64,000 bases of DNA from the NCBI GenBank assembly GCA_036774405.1, contig DAIPBO010000001.1, positions 124,001 through 188,000 of the forward strand. The letters run 5' to 3'. Positions 20,645 to 28,583 of this stretch are shown in pieces; position 1 is the first letter of the stretch, and each line of letters opens with the position of its first letter. The notes beneath the pieces were generated by a model. The model was given only the letters and a program-made list of their open reading frames with translations, was not told where the DNA came from and made no database searches. The DNA is from JAAYDS01 sp012729155. Lineage in GTDB: Bacteria > Chloroflexota > Anaerolineae > UBA1429. Position numbers and translations under genes: made by a program.

Positions 20645-23227
20645 TCAGTTGACCTTGGTGAAGCGAATCGATACCACCGGTGTCTGCGGGGCGTTGGCCC
20701 CCATGGGACCAAACACCATACCCTGCATATCATCATAGTATTCGTTCGCGATCATGGCGCCATAGCCGCCCGCGGCATAGGCGCTCGCCAGGCTATTCCA
20801 CACCGCCGGCTGCATGTAGACCTCGGCCTTTAGCTCCGCCTGGGTGGTGTCTTCGACCACGTTGTCGTAACAGCTGGGGTTGCTGCCGCACGAGATCCAG
20901 CTCTGCGACCCGCGGACGACGATGCGCATGCGCCAATTGGCGCCGCTACGGCCCGCCTGCGTCCAGGCGGCCTGCATCGCAGCCTGAGAGTCGGCTGTGG
21001 TGAAAAAGCCCAGCTCACACTGATAGCGCCCTGCAGGCGTATCTGCAAAGACGCCGTCGCGGTGCTCGGCCCAGACGTTGTTGCTGCCATAGGCGCCGTT
21101 GCTGACGGTCAGGGCAGTGCCAAAGCTCAGCGGCTGTGGCGTGTGCGTGGCAGTGGGCCCTGTGGTTGGCGTTTGCGTGGGCGCTACGGTCATCGTCGGC
21201 GTCGCTGTGGCCGGGTGCGGTGTGAGCGTAGGTGTTGAGGTAGGCGTAGCCGTTGGCGGCGCAATGGTGGCCGTCGGCGTGGCTAGAACCACCTCGATGA
21301 TGGTGGGATCCCCATAGGTGGCGGTGTCGGGGTCATCGCTCAGCACCACCTCTGTCGCGTCGCTCATGACCTCGGCCTGCGCCGACACCTGCGACAGCGG
21401 GCCGCTGACGCCCTCACGCAGCCGAACATAGTACTCGATCCACCACTCAAACCCGGCCTCGAGCCGCGGCAGCGTCACCACCACATCACGGTCGCCAGCT
21501 CCGCCGCGCACGACGCGCCCCGAGCCGACCTCGACGTCGCCCACCAGCTCGACAGCATCATCCAGCCTTGAGGTGAGCACGACGCCAGTTGCGTCGCTTT
21601 CGCCCGAATTGAGCACACTCACGCGATAGCGCACCACGTCGCCAGCATCGAGTATCGCCTTGGCGCCGGCATCCTGGGCAAAGCGTGCCTGAAGCTCGAC
21701 GCTCAGGACGGGCGCACCTGGCGCAGGTGTGGCGGTAGGCGTATAGGTGGCGGTGGCGGTCGCTGTCTCTTGCGGCTGCACGGTGGCGCTCAACGTGAGC
21801 GTGGGTGCAACGGTGACCGTTGGCTCACCGCTGGGCGCTTGGTCGAGGCCAAAGAGCCGCGTAGCAGCCAAATAGCCCAACCCCACGACGAGCAGCGGCC
21901 CCACTACGGCGATCAGGGCCAACAGCCAGCGCGGCAGGCGTTTGCCGCCGCCTCTTGCGCCGCCCCCAGCTGGAGACGACGGTGGCGGTGGCGGTGGTGG
22001 CGCGCCCCCTGCAGGTGGTGAGCCCAGGCTATCCTGGCGCAGGTCTACGTGGCTGGGCGGTGGCACTGCACCGTACTTTGAGACTGGGGGCGGAGGCGCG
22101 CTCATGGGCACAGGCTGTTGCAGAGCTGCTGCGGCTGCAGGCGCCACTGGCGATGGCTCTGGCGCAGGGGGCTGGTCAGGGCGGCTCGCTGGCGGCTGGC
22201 CTAGAGGCGCCGGCGTAGCGGCGACGGGCGCAATCGGTTCGGGCGGCGGCGCGGGCGGTGTGTCTATCGCGGCGTCGGCCTCCCAGGCTGCCATCTCCTG
22301 GTCTAGCGCCGCCTCATCGCTCAGCACCGTCCTATCGTCGCGGGCCTGGGGCTCGTCGGGCGCAGGTTCAACCGTGCCAGACGCCTCTGCAGGCTCACCA
22401 TCTGGCTGGTCACTCGTGCCTGCGCGATCGTCGCTCGAGACCGTGTCATCGGCCGAGCCAGCGGCGTCGACCTTGCCCTGGTCTAGCTCATCAGCCTCGA
22501 CGGGCGGTGATGGCTCAGACTCTTGCACCAGCGCCCCTCTGGCGCCCTGGGCGAGCGGAGCGATCAACGTGGCGTCAGGCGTCGGTTGGGTCGCCGACAA
22601 CTGCTGTTCATCGACTTTCGGCCTAGTCGCGTCGAGCGAGATCAGGCTGTCGAACTCGGGCTCGTCCAACGGACTCATGGCCTCGGGCGCCAATCCCGTC
22701 GATGAGGCGCTGGATTGGGGCGGTCGCGGCGCAGTCTCTATCGGCGTCTCAGGTGTCGGCGAGGTAGCAGGGGCCGGCGGTAAGGGCGGTTGCGCAGCCA
22801 GGGGCGCCTCAGGTGCGCCGACGCGCTGGCCGCAAATGCCGCAGAAACGGGCGCCTGGCTCGAGTTCCGCGTGGCAGTTGATGCAGAGACGTGGGCCATC
22901 CGTCGGCACAGACTGGCCGCAGTTGCCGCAAAAGCGTGCCCCTGGCAGCAGCGGCTCCCCGCAGTGGGCGCACGTTGCGCTGCTGGCGCCGCTCGAGGCG
23001 GCTGCAGGGCGTGCTCCAGAGAGGCCGGGTGGTGTGGTCTGTACCATCTGGCCGCCCTGCCATACGTACCACAGGCCGTCGCGCGCGCCGATCATCCACC
23101 ACTGCCCCTGTTCGTCACGCAGGGTGAGCTCGCTCACCTGATCTAGAAACGCGTCCTCACTGAGCTGCCCGGCCTGCATGGCACGCAGCAGCTCGCGATA
23201 CCTGCGATCTATCGCCTCGAATGACAT
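20645..23227 (-). CDS. Large zinc-ribbon, single-span membrane protein with DUF11/CARDB-like ectodomain
   Basis: 860 residues from ATG 23227 (GGGAGG upstream). Residues 1-70: a helical SHOCT-like start (RYRELLRAMQAGQLSEDAF) and a short WW-rich beta part. About 85-140: two double zinc ribbons, each CxxC...PGARFCGxCG. About 145-440: low-complexity Pro/Ala/acidic linker. About 445-475: membrane helix after a Gly-rich basic stretch (GGKRLPRWLLAL). Then a Pro/Thr stalk, a beta-sandwich resembling DUF11/CARDB (DAGDVVRYRVSVLNSGESDATGV), a second Pro/Thr stalk, and a last domain of about 165 residues without a recognised family. The cytoplasmic ribbons plus an outer adhesive part suggest a surface sensor or scaffold. 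Confidence 0.8.
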   Translation of the reverse strand: MSFEAIDRRYRELLRAMQAGQLSEDAFLDQVSELTLRDEQGQWWMIGARDGLWYVWQGGQMVQTTPPGLSGARPAAASSGASSATCAHCGEPLLPGARFCGNCGQSVPTDGPRLCINCHAELEPGARFCGICGQRVGAPEAPLAAQPPLPPAPATSPTPETPIETAPRPPQSSASSTGLAPEAMSPLDEPEFDSLISLDATRPKVDEQQLSATQPTPDATLIAPLAQGARGALVQESEPSPPVEADELDQGKVDAAGSADDTVSSDDRAGTSDQPDGEPAEASGTVEPAPDEPQARDDRTVLSDEAALDQEMAAWEADAAIDTPPAPPPEPIAPVAATPAPLGQPPASRPDQPPAPEPSPVAPAAAAALQQPVPMSAPPPPVSKYGAVPPPSHVDLRQDSLGSPPAGGAPPPPPPPSSPAGGGARGGGKRLPRWLLALIAVVGPLLVVGLGYLAATRLFGLDQAPSGEPTVTVAPTLTLSATVQPQETATATATYTPTATPAPGAPVLSVELQARFAQDAGAKAILDAGDVVRYRVSVLNSGESDATGVVLTSRLDDAVELVGDVEVGSGRVVRGGAGDRDVVVTLPRLEAGFEWWIEYYVRLREGVSGPLSQVSAQAEVMSDATEVVLSDDPDTATYGDPTIIEVVLATPTATIAPPTATPTSTPTLTPHPATATPTMTVAPTQTPTTGPTATHTPQPLSFGTALTVSNGAYGSNNVWAEHRDGVFADTPAGRYQCELGFFTTADSQAAMQAAWTQAGRSGANWRMRIVVRGSQSWISCGSNPSCYDNVVEDTTQAELKAEVYMQPAVWNSLASAYAAGGYGAMIANEYYDDMQGMVFGPMGANAPQTPVVSIRFTKVN

Positions 23228-23298
23228 GATCGCCTCCCTGGCTGAACCTGTTGCGCGATTGTAGCACAGGCGGCCGGCGGCTGCTATCGATGCAGCGC

Positions 23299-23327
23299 TT
23301 GCGCTGCCCGCCTGCGTCGGCGACAAT
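23299..23327 (+). promoter_or_regulatory. Promoter TTGCGC-17-GACAAT
   Basis: TTGCGC at 23299-23304 and GACAAT at 23322-23327 serve the ADP-ribosylglycohydrolase gene. A divergent TACAAT for the 860-residue protein lies at 23263-23258. Confidence 0.5.
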
Positions 23328-23356
23328 CGTTGCCAACAGATCGTCAGGAGGCAAGC

Positions 23357-24478
23357 ATGATCACTCTGCATGACAAGATTCGCGGTTGCATCGCAGGTTC
23401 GTGGGTGGGCTCGGCCATGGGTGCGGCCGTCGAGGGCTGGACGCACGAGCGGATCGTTGAGGCGTACGGATGGCTCGACCGGTTATTGCCCTACAAGCAC
23501 TATACCGCTTATACCGATTGGCAGCGCCCCGCTGGCACCACTGAGGATGGCATCGAGCGGCAGAAGCTAATGAATACTACCGCCATCGCAAAGGGCGGCC
23601 GCTTCACCGCCGAAGACCTGGTGGCTGTCTGGGTGCGCGATCTGCAGCCCGAGCGCATGGTCTACAAGCAAGAGCCCTTTGATCAGACGCTGCTCGAGAT
23701 GGCGCGTTCTGGTGTGCCAGCCCGTGAGCTGGGCCGTCTGTGGCCGTTCAACAACGTCAACTCCCTGGCTCGGGCGGGGCACACCATCGGCATCGTCAAC
23801 GCGGGCGATCCAGACGGGGCTGCCGCCGATGTGTATGATGTGGGTCTGGTGTACGCCAGTGCCCAGACCTATGCCCTGCGCTGGGCCGCGCTTTACCATG
23901 CCAGCATCGCCGCCGCCCTGCGCCCCGATGCCACGGTGGCGTCGGTGTGCGACACGGCTCTGGCTTATGCCGACTACCATGCCCAGCACGATACGCCTTA
24001 TGTCCGCTACGACTCGGTTAAACGCGAGGTCGAGCGCGCTCTCGAGATCGGCACTCGCCATGTGGGCGACCCAATGGGCATGCTGCCCGAGTTCGATGCG
24101 CTCTACTATGGCGGCACGCACTTTGTCTATGCCATGTCACAGGCCAACGAGGTGGTCTGCAAGGGGTTGGCCATTTTTGTCGCCAGCGAGGGCGATGCGC
24201 GCACCGCGTTGTTGGCCGCTGTCAACTATGGCCGCGACACCGACTGTGTGGCAGCGGTGACAGCGGGGCTTGCGGGCGCTTACTCGGGCGCCAGTGCGCT
24301 AGACGCGGCGTGGATCGAGCAGATCAACGCCGCCACGGCGATCGATCCCTATACCAACAGTTATCGCGACATCGACACCACCGCTGATGGCCTGCATGCC
24401 GTGGTGCTCAAGGGCATCGAGGCTCGCCGTGCCTATGTCGATCTCATGACGGGCAATCAGGCGTGGTTGGAGCGGTAA
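23357..24478 (+). CDS. ADP-ribosylglycohydrolase family protein
   Basis: 373 residues from ATG 23357 with AGGAGG. The family cleaves ADP-ribose from modified proteins or small molecules using two magnesium ions. The first metal site lies in the N-terminal GCIAGSWVGSAMGAAVEG block. The second is NYGRDTDCVAAVTAGLAGAYSGA near residues 290-312 (the GxDTDT-like Asp pair). A segment DVYDVGLVYASAQTYALRWAALYHASIAAAL fits the helical core. It is followed after 19 nt by a membrane protein gene. ADP-ribosyl hydrolysis is the family expectation, not shown here; some members act on other ribosides. Confidence 0.88.
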   Translation: MITLHDKIRGCIAGSWVGSAMGAAVEGWTHERIVEAYGWLDRLLPYKHYTAYTDWQRPAGTTEDGIERQKLMNTTAIAKGGRFTAEDLVAVWVRDLQPERMVYKQEPFDQTLLEMARSGVPARELGRLWPFNNVNSLARAGHTIGIVNAGDPDGAAADVYDVGLVYASAQTYALRWAALYHASIAAALRPDATVASVCDTALAYADYHAQHDTPYVRYDSVKREVERALEIGTRHVGDPMGMLPEFDALYYGGTHFVYAMSQANEVVCKGLAIFVASEGDARTALLAAVNYGRDTDCVAAVTAGLAGAYSGASALDAAWIEQINAATAIDPYTNSYRDIDTTADGLHAVVLKGIEARRAYVDLMTGNQAWLER

Positions 24479-24497
24479 CCAGCCTGGAGAAGTGACG

Positions 24498-25238
24498 ATG
24501 CGTCGCAAGGTGCCGGTTTTCTGGCGTGTGATGGCCGCAACAGGCTTTTGCTTCGCACTGCTGGTGGGGGCCCTGCATTGGCCGCTACGGTGGTGGGTGC
24601 TGGTGTTGCGGGCCAGCGCAGCGGGCATGCTCTTTGGCGCTACTGTTGGGCTGATCGTGCTGCTCGAACGCTACGACCTGCCCAAAACGCTGATCCGGTT
24701 CCTCGGCGTGCCCGCCGCCGGCATTGGCCTGTACATCGGCCTGCAACAACTGCCAAACGGCGTCTGGGAGCGGCTGCCGATAACACCCAAGCCCCTGGTG
24801 ATGGTGCAGATCGTCGATGCCTATCGCACGCTCAGCCTTGGCGTCACCGGACAATCGGCCGATGGCGCCACCTGGATGCTCGAGGTCGACGGCCCGAGTG
24901 GCGCACGGTGGGTGACGGTCGAAGATGCGCAAGTGACAAAATCTGGCGCCAGTGGTTGCAGCGAGCGCTTTGTCATGGCGGCGGCCCCGCGGCCGCCTGG
25001 ACATGTGGTAGCCGCGGACGAAGAGATCGTCTGCGGGCCTGACTATGCCGGATACTATCGCGTGGCGCTCCTGGCTGACGGCAGCATCTGGTTCTGGGGT
25101 GATTTCGACAGCGCCCAGACCGAGCTGACGAGCCATCTGCTGGTTGCGCTGGTGGCCGTTACCTGCGGCATACTGGCCCCCTATGTGGGCCATTGGCTGG
25201 CGCCTGGAGGCTCACGCAGTGCATCGCGCTCGTTGTGA
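24498..25238 (+). CDS. Membrane protein of unknown function
   Basis: 246 residues from ATG 24498 with GGAGAAG. Three membrane helices lie in the first 90 residues, a soluble part of about 110 residues follows (TWMLEVDGPSGARWVTV... GYYRVALLADGSIWFWGDFDS), and a last helix runs at about 210-232. The soluble part has two Cys about 25 residues apart and looks like a small beta domain outside the membrane. No family is recognised. It is 19 nt after the ADP-ribosylglycohydrolase and probably cotranscribed. Confidence 0.6.
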   Translation: MRRKVPVFWRVMAATGFCFALLVGALHWPLRWWVLVLRASAAGMLFGATVGLIVLLERYDLPKTLIRFLGVPAAGIGLYIGLQQLPNGVWERLPITPKPLVMVQIVDAYRTLSLGVTGQSADGATWMLEVDGPSGARWVTVEDAQVTKSGASGCSERFVMAAAPRPPGHVVAADEEIVCGPDYAGYYRVALLADGSIWFWGDFDSAQTELTSHLLVALVAVTCGILAPYVGHWLAPGGSRSASRSL

Positions 25239-25251
25239 TGCCGATGATGCG

Positions 25252-28200
25252 CTATTCTACCGTGACTGTTGCATTCAGTATCACCGCGTCGTCAGGCCAG
25301 CGAGTGCCGTCATCGTTCAAGGCTGGCAGTCGCGTCAGCGTGTTGGCGTCATATAGCCCGATCGCCAGGCGGTAGACGCCTGGCGGCGCAGCGGCATCTA
25401 GCGCCACCTGATGGGCATCGATGATGATCTCGTCTTGCACCCAGCCCGACGTGGGCCGAGCGCCGCCCGACGGCCAGGCGTCTACCTGGCCGCGGACGCG
25501 CCCTTCTGCATCTACGAGATGCACGAATACCGTCAGGTCGCGTTGCTCCGGGCCGAGGGCGTTCCAGTAGAGGGTGAGGCTCAACGCCTCATCGGGCGAC
25601 AGGCTGCTCGTCGATAGATCATAGCCCAGCAGGCGCGCCGTCTCACCCAGGGTGGCCCTCTGTGCATGCTGCGTCGTCGGTGGGCTGTACAGCCGCTCGG
25701 TGTGCTTCACAGTCAGATCGGTCAACGGCACGGGCTCGGGCAGCAACGGTTCACCCTCTGAGCCCAGAAGCGGATTGAGCACCAGGGTGTATACGCCGGT
25801 GTCTAGCTCGTCGGGCACCGGCACCAGGTGATGGATCTCGAGAGCCTCGCCACTGCGCCAGTGCTCTGACGCTTGTCCAGTGCCAACCAGTGGCTGTGCG
25901 GGTGTCCAGGTCACCACGCCATCTTGTGCGCGCCAACCGAGCGCCAACTGCACCCCTGGCATCAGCTGTCCGCTGGGTCGCATAAAGAGGGCCAGATCGG
26001 CCCGCTCGCCGGTGGCGAGCGCCTCGCCGTCCAGGCGGTAGCCCAGCAGCATCAAGCCGCCCAGGTCTATCCCCAGCACAGTGTGTTCGGCCAGTTCGCT
26101 GTCGGCGGGGGGAAGCAGCGCTGGCTCCACCTGCACCGTGCCCAGCGTCAGTTCGGTGCCCAACAGGCGCCCCGCATCGTCGACCAGGGCAAGGGGTTGA
26201 TGGTCATCCAGGGCGTACAGCCCCATCACCACCCGATATTCTCCCCAGGGGATGCCCGCGCGCAGCGGGATGGCCGCATGCACCACCTGAGTATGCCCTG
26301 GCTCCCACGCCGCTGCCGGCAGGCCGCCGCGCTCAATCAACCGCTCGTCGAGGCTGCCCCATACGCGGTCCTGATTATCGAGCACTCGCGCATAGAGGTG
26401 CCAGTTCTCAGACTGTGGCGCTTGCGGCGAGAACTGCAGCGCCAGGCCTACCGACTGGCGATACTGGGCCGTCGGCGTCAGGCCACAGGCTTGCAGCGTC
26501 AAACCGCTCTGCCAGGTCGCGTCCAGCGGCGTGCTCGGCGTCACCAGGCGCGGCGGTTGCCCGGGCAGCTGCACATAACGGCGCGCCACGCCCAGTCTGA
26601 AGGGGCGCGTCTCGATCAGCAGCGCACTCTGGTCTAGCTGCGTCTGGATGGCGCGGCCTGCTGCGCTGTGCCAGTTGTAGCGCAGGTAGATAACGCTGTC
26701 AGCGTTGGCTGTGGCCAGGGGCAACGCCTGTTCGATGGCCGCTGGATCATCTGTCGGTAGCTCTGCCCAGGGTAGCTCGGCGTGTCGTTTGGTCAGCGCG
26801 GTGCTCATGTTGCTCACGATGACGGTCTGCCCCGGATAACTGCGCTGCAACCACTCGCTGAGGGCGGGGTCGTCGTTGGCAAACACCCAGGCGACAGGCA
26901 CACCGGCGATGCGCGCCACATATTGTGCCGGCCGCACGCCGAAGTAGTAGCGATTCGCCGCGGCGTTCTCGTTCTGCGCATCAGCGATGTATACGAGCAC
27001 ATAGTCGGCCTCTGGCAACCGCTCCTCGATGAGGGGCACGGTGCTCCCTGCAAAGTAGGGCGCTACGCCGGCGGTTGACCAGGTGGCCACTGTGAGGCGC
27101 TCGGCCCCGGGCAGCCCGGCCAGGTATCGCGCCGCCTGCGGCACTCCCTCACCCCAGCCCACCGGCAGGGTGACAGCGGCCCGCGCCAGCCCACCGGCCA
27201 GGGGATTGTAGAACGCCAGCAGATCAGCAGGATACAGTGGTACCACATACCCCAGCCAGCCTAACGCCAGCAAGAGCGACCCCAGCAGCGCCACACCCAC
27301 CGAGCGCCACACCAGCCGCAGCACACCTGGCCGTAGCACGCGCTCGGCCACCAGATCGAGGGCCAGGGCCAGGCCAAGGCCCCCGAGCGTCTCCAGGGCC
27401 AGCAGAGCGGGTAGAGCATAGCGATCGAACTTTTTCTCCGCCAGGCCCAACATGGCCAGCAGCAGCGCAGCAAAGGCCAGCAACGCCAGGCTGAGGCGAC
27501 GGCGGGCATCGTCGCGCTCCAGCGGCAGCCGCACAAGGACGGCTGCCGCCGCCAGCCCGCCAAACAGCAACGCCAGAGGCGTCATTCGGAGCCACAGCAC
27601 CACCGGGTAAAACATGGCGCCGACCTGGTCGACTGGCTCACCCTGGAAAAAGGTCGCTGTGGCGCCGGGATCGAGCGTCGCATACTCGACCGACAGACTG
27701 AGTAGCGCACTCACGGCCCGCAGCGGCGATACCCACACGGCCGGCCACAGCAGAGCAAAGCAGATCACCCAGCTGCCTGCCCATTGCGCGAGGGCAGTCA
27801 ACAGCGCAAGCGGCCGATGCTCGGCCTGGCGCAGCCAGTGCCACAGAATCACCAACGCAGCGGCGGGCGCCATGAATAGCCCCACTGAACGGGTCAGCGC
27901 TGCCAGCGCCGCCAGCGCCCCCGAGGCCAGCAGCGCACTGCGGTGCCCCTGCTCAAGGTGTAGCAGCGCCGCCAACAACGATAGCAGCATCAGCCCTGCC
28001 GTCAGCGCATCGAGGTGCAAGAGCCTGCCCAACGCCGTGTAATAGGGGCTGAGAGCCAGGGCCAGCCCAGCCACCGCGGCCATGCGACGCGTCAGCAGCC
28101 GGCTCAGCAGCAAATAGACGCCGATCACCACCAGCGTATTGCAGAGCCAGATACCTGGCTTGGCATAGGGCAGCAGCGCGGCCAACTCGCGGAGCGCAGC

Positions 28201-28569
28201 GGCATCGTGCAGTTGCTCGGGGAACTGGATACGCGCCGCGCTTTCGAGGGCGCTCAGATCGACGCGCCCCGTTACCAGGCGATGCCAGTTGAGTGAGAGC
28301 GCCCCTGCCCACATGGTGATCACGCCCGGATGGCCGGTCTGCAGGGTCTGGGCCAGGTCACCAGCCCGTAGCCCGAGCAAGAACCGCACCGAGCGTAACA
28401 CCCAGGCGGGCTCATCCCACGAGACCATGGCCAACGGCGCCACTGCGCGCACGCCAAAAGTGACCGCGCCCAGCACGATGGCGATCAGGCCATCATACAG
28501 GCGCCCGATCCAGCGCGGCACGAGCCCTGCGACGCACGGATCGTTTTGATGATCTGGTGAGGATTGCAT
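25252..28569 (-). CDS. GT39-like membrane glycosyltransferase with C-terminal beta domains
   Basis: 1105 residues from ATG 28569 (a TTG 9 nt upstream is also open). The first 480 residues hold about 12 membrane helices in the GT-C pattern. The essential acidic site after helix 1 is WDEP (about 51-54). GHPGVITMWAGALS follows in the first loop, and the LSPYYTALGRLLHLDAL block is typical of PMT-type proteins. The outer C-terminal half carries three related beta-sandwich segments (ending ...GEYRVVMGLYALDD, ...GVYTLVLNPLLG and ...GVYRLAIGLYDANT). It should transfer sugar from a lipid-linked donor to an outer acceptor. It lies 14 nt behind the fused E1 gene. Confidence 0.78.
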   Translation of the reverse strand: MQSSPDHQNDPCVAGLVPRWIGRLYDGLIAIVLGAVTFGVRAVAPLAMVSWDEPAWVLRSVRFLLGLRAGDLAQTLQTGHPGVITMWAGALSLNWHRLVTGRVDLSALESAARIQFPEQLHDAAALRELAALLPYAKPGIWLCNTLVVIGVYLLLSRLLTRRMAAVAGLALALSPYYTALGRLLHLDALTAGLMLLSLLAALLHLEQGHRSALLASGALAALAALTRSVGLFMAPAAALVILWHWLRQAEHRPLALLTALAQWAGSWVICFALLWPAVWVSPLRAVSALLSLSVEYATLDPGATATFFQGEPVDQVGAMFYPVVLWLRMTPLALLFGGLAAAAVLVRLPLERDDARRRLSLALLAFAALLLAMLGLAEKKFDRYALPALLALETLGGLGLALALDLVAERVLRPGVLRLVWRSVGVALLGSLLLALGWLGYVVPLYPADLLAFYNPLAGGLARAAVTLPVGWGEGVPQAARYLAGLPGAERLTVATWSTAGVAPYFAGSTVPLIEERLPEADYVLVYIADAQNENAAANRYYFGVRPAQYVARIAGVPVAWVFANDDPALSEWLQRSYPGQTVIVSNMSTALTKRHAELPWAELPTDDPAAIEQALPLATANADSVIYLRYNWHSAAGRAIQTQLDQSALLIETRPFRLGVARRYVQLPGQPPRLVTPSTPLDATWQSGLTLQACGLTPTAQYRQSVGLALQFSPQAPQSENWHLYARVLDNQDRVWGSLDERLIERGGLPAAAWEPGHTQVVHAAIPLRAGIPWGEYRVVMGLYALDDHQPLALVDDAGRLLGTELTLGTVQVEPALLPPADSELAEHTVLGIDLGGLMLLGYRLDGEALATGERADLALFMRPSGQLMPGVQLALGWRAQDGVVTWTPAQPLVGTGQASEHWRSGEALEIHHLVPVPDELDTGVYTLVLNPLLGSEGEPLLPEPVPLTDLTVKHTERLYSPPTTQHAQRATLGETARLLGYDLSTSSLSPDEALSLTLYWNALGPEQRDLTVFVHLVDAEGRVRGQVDAWPSGGARPTSGWVQDEIIIDAHQVALDAAAPPGVYRLAIGLYDANTLTRLPALNDDGTRWPDDAVILNATVTVE

Positions 28570-28583
28570 TGCGTGCAACTCTG

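Noticed and set aside
21942..23141. 399-codon forward frame rich in Gly, Ala and Ser opposite the zinc-ribbon protein
   Set aside because: It is the complement of the Pro/Ala/acidic linker; low-complexity GC-rich coding gives long antisense frames.
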